DNA of 64,000 bases from Scolanthus callimorphus (lineage: Eukaryota; Cnidaria; Anthozoa; Actiniaria; Edwardsiidae): positions 30,331,951-30,395,950 of the forward strand of contig CM066917.1 of assembly GCA_033964015.1 (NCBI GenBank), in the 5' to 3' direction. Shown here piece by piece: positions 47,071-57,087 of this stretch. Every line of letters starts with the position of its first letter. Position 1 is the first letter of the stretch. The translations under genes were made by a program, and so were the position numbers. The notes beneath the pieces are model-generated. The model had not been told where the DNA came from, ran no database searches, and saw nothing but the letters and a program-made list of their open reading frames with translations.

Positions 47071-47375
47071 TTAGGGCCATTCCATTTTTTAGCCGCACCC
47101 CCCCTACGGAAGAAGTTTCCTAGGGGGTATAGCAAAATGGCCATTTCCGAGGGGTCAAACCGAAAGAAAGGCTCTTCCGTGGGTTTTTCCGAGGGGGTAC
47201 AATAAGAAAAAGCCTCTTCCGTGGGTATTTCCGAGGGGGTGGAATAAAAAATAGCCTCTTCCGTGGTCTTTTTCCGAGGGGGAGCAATCCAAAACAGGCC
47301 CTTTTTCCGAGAGGGTTACTAAAGAAAATGAGCTCTTCCGTAGGGGGGGTTCGGCTTAAAATGGAATGGCCCTTA
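47071..47375. mobile_element. MITE with AGGGCCATTCCATTTT ends and internal tandem units
   Basis: agggccattccattttttagccg..cccccctacggaag is inverted at the right end (cttccgtagggggggttcggcttaaaatggaatggccct). Between are about five 50-base tandem units each with cttccgtggg and tttccgaggggg. Flanked by TTA. Confidence 0.8.
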
Positions 47376-47450
47376 GTCCCGTGGAATTTGCTTCCGTGAG
47401 TTTTACGTCAAAATTTCACACTAGGGGACTTATCCCACGACAGCACTCCT

Positions 47451-47648
47451 TAAAGAGCACGTGTCAGCCACTCCTTTGTTATTGTTTTCTTTCAATATTA
47501 GAAGACCAATTTCGTGCGTGTCAGATTTGACTTCAATCAAATTCAATTAAGAACATTGCTATATATTCTTTAAATGGAAATGGATGCTTTCTCTGAGTTG
47601 GTAAGTGTTGCTAGGCTGACAAAATGGCGGTCGACACAGGCTCTTTAA
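47451..47648. mobile_element. MITE with TTAAAGAGC..GTGTCAGCC ends, copy 1
   Basis: ttaaagagcacgtgtcagcc and the inverted ctgacaaaatggcggtcgacacaggctctttaa bound the element. A second copy in opposite orientation is at 49887-50118. It lies just past the FBXO15 stop codon, so may be in its 3' UTR. Confidence 0.8.
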
Positions 47649-47705
47649 CCCAATAACCTATCTCTAATGTTCCTATAGTAGTCTTATCCATATTCCTTCA
47701 CATTT

Positions 47706-50700
47706 CTAATGCTTCGTGCCAAACCACTGGTTGATGAAAACCTTGCGGATGTGAAACAGGACTCTGATCACCATGATTCGATCAACTTCAGGATCCTATG
47801 ATTGAGACGATATGAGATCAGTGTTCCTTGTCTGGGTGCATGGCCTTGCCTGACTACCCGGACAAGGTTGTTGAGTCCCTCCAGACGAATAAAGCGTTTC
47901 CTATGCTTATGAATGATCAACTGCTTGTATAGTTAGTGTTATACTTTGTTGACGGATTGCTTACCACAATTGTAATTAAGACATATTTTATCAGGATTTC
48001 GAGCAATTTTGACAAAAAGTGGCCAAAAATCCTGTTACTCAAAAGTCTTTGGCTTGATTTTGGCTCATGGAAAGCGGAGAAATAAATTTCAAAGTTACCC
48101 ACCTTACGAAAACTCCAATGTCAAGTGATATTCTATACACATTCCGTAGTAGTCTAGACTATATATATTGTATGTAAACTTCGAAGTGTATTTTCATAGG
48201 TTGCCTTCAAGATTTCTTGACGGAACTAACTCGAGTTACTTCTTGCATGCAAATCTTTCAAAAGATCCTAAACTAAAGCCACTAGGTTTCATACTTTCTT
48301 GTAGCCTGATTTTTGGCCACACGTTGCTCGAATCACTAAAACAATCTGTCTGAAGTATTAACTGCGAAATGTGTGAATGATCAACATATATAGTTGATGG
48401 TACAATGAGGCCATCTGGTGTAAAAAGGCCGGTTGGGGCCCCCTTAACAGCTCGCTACTACTCACCCAGACCAAGTCTATATGGACCATTCCTTTATCAT
48501 CACTGTAATCGATGGTATATTTTTGGCCATTCTCAGAGTAATCGACTGCGGAAGATACACCGAGAGGTTAGTGTGGGTAGAAGGTAGGGAAGCTTTTTCT
48601 ATACACGTCTAGAAGGCGAGTGCTCATTTTTTAGTGTCGCCCGACTGAACATTGTGGTGTCGCAAATGACATCTATTCGTCTGTACCTTTAAACCTACTG
48701 TCTGTCATTAACGACAAGTGGCGAAATTTTAGTCGCTCCCGGCCCAGACTTGTGAAAACTATCAACAGTTATAACTATTATACTATTTTATTGATATACA
48801 TGTCAAACACTATTCTCACCATCTGGTTGTGGATTCAATATGACGGCCGCGAGGGAGCTGTTAAATAAAAAAATCACACCAATCAGATAACAGGACGCGC
48901 GTGGTTTCAAAATGGCTAGTTTACATAGTTAAAGAGGTTGTTCAAAAATGAAGTCGCCAGATGGTAAATGGAGATGAAAAGTTATACACAACGCGCGCGT
49001 TTCTTGAATTCTGATTGGCTCGTATGAAAAGTTATACACAACGCGCGCGTTTCTTGAATTCTGATTGGCTCGTATGAAAAGTTATACACAACGCGCGCGT
49101 TTCTTGAATTCTGATTGGCTCGTATGAAAAGTTATACACAATGCGCGCGTTTCTTGAATTCTGATTGGCTCGTAGTATATACCACGGAACGCGCCACCAT
49201 CAGCGCGCGCGCATAAAAGAACCAATGAAAACACCGTTTGGCTACTTGCTGCTCCTACGTCATTCCGTGGTATATATGAGGTCATACCACGGAAAATCAG
49301 CGGTCATTTGTTAATTAGTCGCCAGATATAAACATCTACACTCAGGGACAAAAACAGCTGAGACTCTTTCTTACTGTACACGAAAAATAGTATAGAGAAT
49401 TCGTTAAAACTCACTTTAAACATACTCAGCCCTCTCCCCCCTCTTCAATGTTGGAGGACAACAATTGTTCTGGAACAACACTGATATGGGGGAGGGGGAC
49501 AGCTGGTGAAGGGCTCTGTAAAAGGGATGTTGTAGGTGTTTAAGCGGGGCATTATTTTATTTTAACCGTAACTTGCCTAGGGGGTCTTAGCTATTTTGTC
49601 CCGGAGTGTAGTCAGATTGACTTACCTGACACACCAGAATGGCTTCTTGTGCTCATCAACTATTCGCAAATCCAGGAGACAGGCATTCTGGGGAATAAAA
49701 AAAAGGACTTGTAAATGTAAATGTATAGTGACAGACTCTCCAGACTTGCAGCCCGTAAGCTGTATTATGCTGGATCTCACGGCGACAATGGCTGCCAAGT
49801 GGTCGTAAGCACAGTCAGTGAACCTAGTGGTTCTTTGGCGTGCATGTCACTCCTAGTAATGGACTAATGGATTCAGTCAGTGCTCTTAAAGAGCCTGTGT
49901 CAGCCGCCATTTTGACAGCATAGCAACAAACCAAGTCGGAGAAAGCATCCATTTCCATCGGCTGATTCAGAGAATATAGAGCAATGTTCTCAATTGAATT
50001 GGTAAATCAAATCTGAAACTTTGTTTTTAGATGTTTATTAATAGATTTCTACACGTAATTCGTCTTCTAATATCGAACGAAAACAATAACAAAGGAGTGG
50101 CTGACACGGGCTCTTTAATGGCTTCCAACGTGACAGTTGGGTAGTCCAGTACCCTTCTTGGGCCACCTATGGTGTCACTACCACAGGTAGCCCGGAACCA
50201 CGGATGAAACGCACCTTAAGGGTTCCGCTGAACAGTTCAGTTTTCCACGGTAAAACAGGCTTGTAACCAGGCATGGGGTGAAGCCAACTGCCAAGTGGTG
50301 CGCCGATATCACCAAGTACTATACAATCGCCCGACATATAACCTGAAATCCAAGGCAAACAAAGCAACACTGAGATCTTTGTTTTATCCAGACTGTACCG
50401 AGTAAAGTGATCACATAATTACTCGGTGTGTTCGAGTTGTGATTGCTCAAGCACACTGGGTCATCTCTTTTCTAAAAGCCAATCAGATTGCGTATATCAA
50501 ACAATTACACATTTACTTGTGACTACCGATAGAGCAGTCTCCTCCCGCGCAGCCCGTCCTGTGTCGGTCACGCAACGCTTCCCTTCGTGTATTGGTCGCA
50601 ATTTCGGGCCCTGCTTTGATGTTGACACAACGCACAATACCAACAATGACGCTATCATACTCGTCACAGCACGAACCATACTTGCGTGACATGACGCATG

Positions 50701-53700
50701 TTGGTGTCACGTCACGACCTTCAGAGATTTAGTATGGTGTCACCGAGTTAAAAGGCTTGCTTACCACGATCGAGTGCTCTGTAATGCTGCGACCAGAACG
50801 GGCAGGCGTTGTCCCTGAGGTGAATATCAGCGACGTAACCATGGAGACCTGAATATAAATAGTCTTCCGTCAAAACAACATTAAAGACTGTGTTTAAGAG
50901 ATACAAGATGGGGTTGTGAGATGACGTCACACATAAAATATGTAAATATATTTTACAACTAATGCCTGTCCATATGATAGTCTCCCTTCCCATGCGTCTT
51001 TGTGCACCTCCAATCACCTTCCCAGATTCCTTTGCAAGTTACGGCAATTCCCCCCCCCCCCCCCCCGCCCATGCGCCTTTCACTTCTTTCCCAGATTTAG
51101 CAAAGTGTGTGAGTCCATGTAGTTACTATGGTCCATGCAAAATAGAATATATCGTTACCATATCTAGGGTCTATATCATCATAGTAAGGCTTGTGTGACG
51201 GCTCTCGATATATTCTGTTGAGAACAAAAGTGTTTACACACGAACACAAGCGAAGGACACAAGTGTAGGAGTGTGAATCACAGTTACGCAAGCGCAAGCT
51301 AATTAAGAACTGGTCTACACAAAAGCGCAAACGCATGACGCAAGCTCAACGCAAGTATAAATCATGGCGACAAAAGCGCAAGCCTAAAATCAACATTGAT
51401 TAGTTTGCTTGCGCTTGCGTTCACTTGATTCACACTAGACGCAAGTGCAAGGGAACGCAATATCTCGATTTTCTTGCGCTTAATGCGTTCTAGTGTGAGC
51501 CACAAAAGAGAAATGTATGAGTTTGATGTCCTTGCGCTTGCGTTCCAGTGAGAACCAGCCTTAATGAGCGTTTGCTTGCGCCTGCGTTCGCTTGATCTAC
51601 ACTCAACCACACGGGGACGCAACGTCTGATTTTCTTGCACTTGCGTCTGCGTTCTAGTGTGAACCACAGTCTCGTACCCAGACGTCATGTTTTTGCGTCT
51701 CTTGCAGTATTTCTACGCATATCCCATAACACTCTGCGCGCCCTGTTAAAACTATCCCACAAACCATTGCGCACCTTTAAAAAACGAAACTCTCCGTGCA
51801 AATGAAAACTTGCCACACAAATGGCTACATTGGCCGAAACAGTAGAAACTAAACATTAGCTTGGGTACTCACTGTCTATACGAGGCAAGAAGAATTCTGT
51901 TGATTAGATTGTAATGAGGAATGTTGATGTTCACATATGCCAACTCTCCGCCATCCTGTCAAATAAAATGGTTTCGCAAACGCTAAACGTCTCAGGGCCG
52001 TTTCAAACGTCGTTAACTTTTGAACTTTATTTTACAGTAAATACATTAGCATAAGACTAACCTAGGTGGGTATAAAGGTGAAAATAAACTTAATAAATCG
52101 AGAAAAGACGTGCTCTAACAAAAGCGCGGTTTTATCCATTTCATAAGGGAAAAGAAGATTCACCCATAATGTGTTATCTAATTTTGACCATATATTTACA
52201 TGTTGCACTCGCCAGTTCTGATTCTCTGACAACCACAACTATCACTTTTAACCTTTCAGCCTATTTATTATGTAATACTCAAGTAATGAATATATAGGGC
52301 CGTGACTTTTTATAACCACAACGCGCGCGTTTTCTGAATTCTGATTGGCTCTCAGCCATGGGTACATAAAATTATACACCAGGAACTCGCCATCATCAGC
52401 GCGCACGCTAAAAAGAACCAATGACCTCGACAAATACCAATGACAGGCATCATAACTTGGACAACCCTTTTATTGCCTCACCTTCCAAGATGCTTTCCAA
52501 ATTGCTAAGATTGTCCCCTGGGGGAGAATGTGAGTAGTGATCATGTCATCTTCAGCCACGGCAGAGTTCTGCTTGACAACATTTTCTGAAGTAAATAAGA
52601 GAATGGCTCAAAAGGGATTGTATAAGCCAGAGTTGTTTATAACAACTTTTCTTTCTTTTTGTGACACACTTTCCAACTGCCACCATAAGTGAAACATTAA
52701 AAAGTTTAGAAAGTGGATGCCACATTAGATCTGCATTGCCTGCAAAATTACTTTGAAATAGCCCACTCTATTGAGAAAGGAGATGCAAATATTAAGCATA
52801 ATATGTGAATATTAAGATGATGTAATTCGAAAGCATACCTGATGATTTCATATTGTGCTCCATAATAAGATGTCTAGTAGTGGCACTAAGACAAACAATG
52901 CACAAATAAGACGTTTTACTTGACTATCTCTATTTTTAAAAAACTTTACAGGGTTTGGTTATCATACAAATGCATTGAGCAATACTTATACATGGTACTT
53001 TTACCATAACTGCACATAGTGTAATGTGCCATAATTGCAGAGGAACACTATTAAATTATTGTGATGATACAGATCACTATCTTTTGCTTCATCCTCTTTT
53101 CGTACTGGCCCCAACACTGTGGATGTTAGGATGAACAGTTCTACAGTTTTGTAACAATATGCATCATACCCATGGGGTACTCCCATACGTTGGGGGTAGG
53201 GACATCCCCCTGGAATCATACAGGGGGGACATCCCCTGTCTACACCATCACAGTCAGAGTAGTGCAAGGCCATAGCTAGAAATGTTTGTCTGGGGGGGGG
53301 GGGAAGGGGGCAAGCCTTGGTCATCGTTTGTTTTTGCTAGGGGGGGGGGGGGGGCAAGCAGGTTTTTCCTCACATGTTGACACTAAAAATATTACTTGGG
53401 GGGGGACTGCCCCCGCCAGCTACGGCACTGCAGTGGATGCATAAGAACACCTTCCACTTATAATACCTTCTGACATGGGGCTTGCTCCATCCTTTGTTAA
53501 AAAACACAGGAACAAATGCAAAAAGTCTCATTGTCTTTATTCTTGGCAAAGGTGGCAGATCAAGTGATAACCAATGGAGAGACACAGAAGAGAAAAAGTA
53601 CAACATTTTGCCACCAGAAACCCAATGTTCACTTCCACTTGTATCAACAAAACAAAGTTTCCACCTTGTCGCTAGAAACCTGAGAAGACAAGACACGTAC

Positions 53701-55253
53701 ATATCAATTGATACCCAGGAGTCTCAAGATTTTTCGCTTCGTCTCCCAGGAAAAATTCAAGACAGTTCTGCTATACATTACTGTATTTATCCAGGAGAAT
53801 TTATGAAATGGTGAAATTTTATTTTAAAGAATGGTGAAATTAAAAGGCAGTCTCCAGATTTTTGAAGTCCTGGGTTTGATGTCCCTGCATATAATAGACG
53901 TCATAACCTTAATACCAAGCTGAATAAATAATGAACTCTAAAATGGCTTTCAAGACTTACTTGAAGTGTCCTTGTGGGTCTGGCATCCCATAATATACAG
54001 GTGGCCTTTTTATATGGCCATATACTATGTTATTTCTTGCCTTTATGTTCCTGAGAAAAAGAAAGGTCAAACATGAGGTTTTACTGTTTCTAAATAGTAG
54101 ACTTTATCGCATTTTGGTACTAAATAAATCTCAGTTTTGTTAGGCTATTCAGTTGGTGCTGTGATGGTAGATTTGTGAAGGTACTGGTAATATAACGGTT
54201 ATGATTATGTTATGGTATTGGTGATGAAAATGTAAGGTATGCAGAACATACTTTGAAGTGAGGGGGGGGGGGGGGGGGGTGATAAAAAAGAATGCTTAGC
54301 AATACATGACAAGGGTTGAGTACTAGGAAATGCTCTTCTCAATAGACTATTTAGCATGAAGTGATCAATGAAGCTGATGATGGTGTTGGTGAATCAAGTT
54401 CACAGGGTTTGTATGCATCCTGGAATATCCTCTGCATTTTCATTTCCTTCCTGGAAAGTCCATGAAAGTCCTGGAATTTTAAGGAAAATCATGGAAAAAT
54501 GTTTCACTGCAAATGTGGTTGAATCAGTCAGTTTCGTGAATCTGATTTTTGACTGCAGATTTTGACATCCTGGAGCCCTTTTTGGAAAAATAACTAAAGA
54601 CTTCCTGGAAAATCCTGGATTTTTGTCATTCAGAAAGTGTATGAACCCTGAGTTCAGCTAATGTCACTGTTGTTGTTGTTGATGTTAATGATGGTTGCAG
54701 GCATTGGTATGGTGTTTGGTTAATCATTGTTTCCTAGTGAGAGCAGTGGCAATGGCATGACTATGAGTTTATCATATCAACTATCAGTTTTACCTTTGAA
54801 TCATTTCTTTTCTCCAGTTAAAACCCTCCTTTCTTGTCTCTTCAAACTTGAACAGCTTCCTGACATCTTGAGGGATGTGTGGAAAGATTCCTTCCCATAG
54901 TGAACTTCAATATATTTTCATAATAATGAGGCAATATCATTGAATAATGTTAATATAACAAAATATAGTTGATGTTTGCAGGTGTAAATATGTTTTGGGC
55001 CCGACTCAGGCTTTTCATAGCCCGAGCACAGCAAGCGTTTATACTATTTCCAATGTGGCCTGTGCTCAAAATCTTTCTTTTCAAAACCCTATTTTTCTTG
55101 TACTTATAATTGGTAAGAGTGTTGCTGTTGTTAAAAAGTAAGTCTTACCTATCAGTTGTGAGAATGGCCCAACGATGGCAAACTTGAGCACAAATTAGAA
55201 GCTGAGAGGGGCTCAGGAACTTTAGAATGGTAATTAGGAGCTCATCAGGAAGC
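47706..55253 (-). CDS. FBXO15: F-box only protein 15-like (FBXO15), 5' end not found
   Basis: Thirteen minus-strand exons join with correct phase: 55253-55149, 54904-54794, 54050-53961, 52873-52839, 52585-52482, 51955-51873, 51214-51159, 50848-50765, 50342-50215, 49687-49626, 48857-48820, 48545-48466, 47795-47706 (stop TAG); about 355 residues. The first holds an F-box (LPDELLITILKFLSPSQL, VCHRWAIL) that binds SKP1 in SCF ubiquitin ligases, followed by SSLWEGIF. The rest matches the FBXO15 family in order: ELAYVNINI, DPRYGLHGYVADIHL, LPWKTELFSGTLK, DEHKKPFWC, KYTIDYSDDKGMVHIDLVW and the C-terminus INQWFGTKH. This F-box-linked domain is of unknown structure; a likely job is presenting substrates to an SCF ligase. 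In mammals the gene is an Oct4/Sox2 target in embryonic stem cells; nothing shows that here. The N-terminal exon, and possibly a shared promoter with HSBP1, lies above 55253. No frame breaks in any exon. Confidence 0.9.
48976..49175. repeat. Four exact 50-base tandem units
   Basis: gaaaagttatacacaacgcg followed by cgcgtttcttgaattctgat and tggctcgtat repeats four times with one substitution. Each unit carries an ATTGG box next to an alternating CGCGCGCG run. It lies in an FBXO15 intron; a single related unit is at 52318-52350. Confidence 0.95.
49887..50118. mobile_element. MITE with TTAAAGAGC..GTGTCAGCC ends, copy 2
   Basis: cttaaagagcctgtgtcagccgccattttgaca at left and caaaggagtggctgacacgggctctttaa at right. 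Interior matches copy 1 in reverse (agaaagcatccatttcc, agagaatatag, aaaacaataacaaagg). Confidence 0.85.
51225..51675. repeat. gcaagcgcaag inverted/tandem repeat element
   Basis: Words acgcaagcgcaag and their complements cttgcgcttgcgt alternate across 450 bases, with ctggtctacac/gtgagaaccag and gttctagtgtgaacca sub-ends. Looks like two nested MITEs of one family in an FBXO15 intron. Confidence 0.65.
53265..53435. repeat. G-tract element related to gccgtagctgg repeats
   Basis: aaggccatagctagaaatg, three G tracts and a gcccccgccagctacggcactg end suggest a diverged relative of the short G-run inverted-repeat elements. Confidence 0.5.
54400..54645. repeat. CAGGGTT..-ended element rich in TCCTGGAA words
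   Basis: cagggtttgtatgcatcctggaat at left and ctggatttttgtcattcagaaagtgtatgaaccctg at right, with tcctggaa words in between. Imperfect inverted ends suggest a decayed DNA element in an FBXO15 intron. Confidence 0.5.
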
Positions 55254-55411
55254 CTAGGAGAGGTTTTAATAAATCATGAAACTATTTAACAAATTAGACT
55301 ACGAGTTTGTGTTTTCTATGAGTCAATAGATAGTTAACAAGGCGCGTAGCACTGAGTTGACTATTTGACTCATAGTAAACAAGAATGAGTAGTCCAATTG
55401 TTTTCAGTAGA

Positions 55412-55590
55412 AACCCACTAGCCTACTATCTTTGAGTTGTTGCTTAAACATATTTATTTTCATGGTTTTAAAAAGTAATGTACCTGGCGTTTTCGCTACT
55501 CACTATCTATTACGTGATAGATAGTGAGTAACAGAGCCAATCAGATTGCACGATTCATGATAGTATGCGAGTGGGTTTCTATTAATACTG
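55412..55590. mobile_element. MITE with TAGAAACCCACT ends
   Basis: tagaaacccactagcctactatc and the inverted gatagtatgcgagtgggtttcta bound about 175 bases, with an internal ctcactatctattacgtgatagatagtgag hairpin and a caatcag box. Confidence 0.75.
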
Positions 55591-55805
55591 GTACAGGGCC
55601 CGACATTAACTTCTTTCGCTAGGCGCCATTGCGAGTAATTAAAAAAATTTAGTTGCCAAAATGCAAAGATTTAGTCGCCACATAAATGTGGTTCTCAGCT
55701 GAACTCAGAAAGATGGGGTGCCATTTGGCGACTAGCTCTAAAATGTTGGTCGCCAAGCCCCCACATGTAGTCGCCATTGGCAACCATATGGTCGCAGTGT
55801 CAGGC
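55590..55805. repeat. GTCGCCA-rich dispersed repeat, copy 2
   Basis: Inverted, longer relative of 12330-12480: gggcccgacattaac at left, gtgtcaggccctg at right, and ggcgac/gtcgcc words throughout. Confidence 0.7.
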
Positions 55806-57087
55806 CCTGTGGTATAGTACTCTTTTGGATGGAATGAAAACCCTGAGATTTTTAGAGTTGGCTAACTCAGTCCTCATATGGCAGATCTCATTTGCAGGTC
55901 ACAAGTTGAAGGCCAATGAAAAAATTGTTTCTACCAATTTTTGCTATCATTTTTTGCAACCTATGACCTGCAAGATAGAACTGCCACTCCTCACAACTGG
56001 TTGTCTTCGAATTTCCAGAGCTACCCTCAAAAATGAAGTTTATAGATCTTTGATGCTTCTAACAAAATGTCCAGAATAAAAGTAGATGTAGATGTAGAAG
56101 CAACACTATAAATTGCACTTTCATTTTTACCTCAACATTCTTCACACAAGCATTTTGTACCTGTTCAGACTCTGAGCATGAGAGGATCTAGATCTTGTCA
56201 CTATGCCATCTCTAGTGTGTGAAGCTTGACCATGTGGCTTTGAAAGATTTAGTCGGTTTGGGCTTTTCCCTTGTAATTTAGAAGATTTGTTTGACAAACT
56301 ATTAAAGAGAATAAAAATGACATTAAAAACTGCCTTTGCCTGTGCTCCACTATATGATCAGTAATGGTCATGAAGGAAGCAGCTGTGGTGTACTGGTCAA
56401 AAATGAAGATATGAATGAAGAACCTGCTACCATGGTGCCATCTATTTTAGAGCGTGTGTGTATGGGAGGGGGGAGGCAGGGACGTCAACTCTCCCGGTTT
56501 TGCCAGGAGTCTCAAGATTTTTCACTTCGTCTCCCGGGATAAATTTACGATGACTGCAATACATTTACTGTATTTCTCCTACACCATGCACGATTTAGGG
56601 GATACCACGGTAAATAATTTGTGCATTTCATCGGTCGTGATGGGTTGTGAGCTCTCACAATTATGTACCGTGTTACCATTCCCCCTAAATCGAGCATCAG
56701 ATGATATTTCGAGCCTTTTTCTAATACATTTAAGTTACTGTGTTTCCCCCGCATATTAAACATCATTGGAGGAGACAAGATCTCAAGTCCAAGACCTACC
56801 GACTAGCAGGAGAAGTCTTGACTGGACTTTCTTTCTTGGATTTTAAATATGAAGATAAATGTTTCTGATGTCTCTGATCACTGGACATATCGGCTACGGA
56901 TTACTGTTGCACTATCATGTTTGCATGCATTTCATGTTGTTCATGTTTTTGCCGCCATTTTGTATCTAAGAAGAGAGTTAGACCCAGTCTCCACTGGTAC
57001 GGTCTAGTGGGTACCCTGTGGCCTGAGAGGGCGAGAGTGGGCTGGGTCGCTTGGCATCCAAAGCTTGTGCGAAGAACAGGAGAAAAG

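Larger units (their letters stand above)
55254..57087. promoter_or_regulatory. Head-to-head interval between FBXO15 and HSBP1
   Basis: Holds at least one MITE (55412-55588, ends tagaaacccactagcc..gggtttcta), the GTCGCCA repeat (55590-55805), a caggagtctcaagattttt repeat at 56500 with relatives at 53728 and 59480 (inverted), and presumably the first FBXO15 exon. The last part before 57088 is likely the HSBP1 promoter; no TATA box is seen. Confidence 0.45.

Noticed and set aside
53482..53814. Plus-strand frame GKGGRSSDNQWRDTEEK inside an FBXO15 intron
   Set aside because: Open on both strands, no recognised family; its end overlaps the caggagtctc dispersed repeat.
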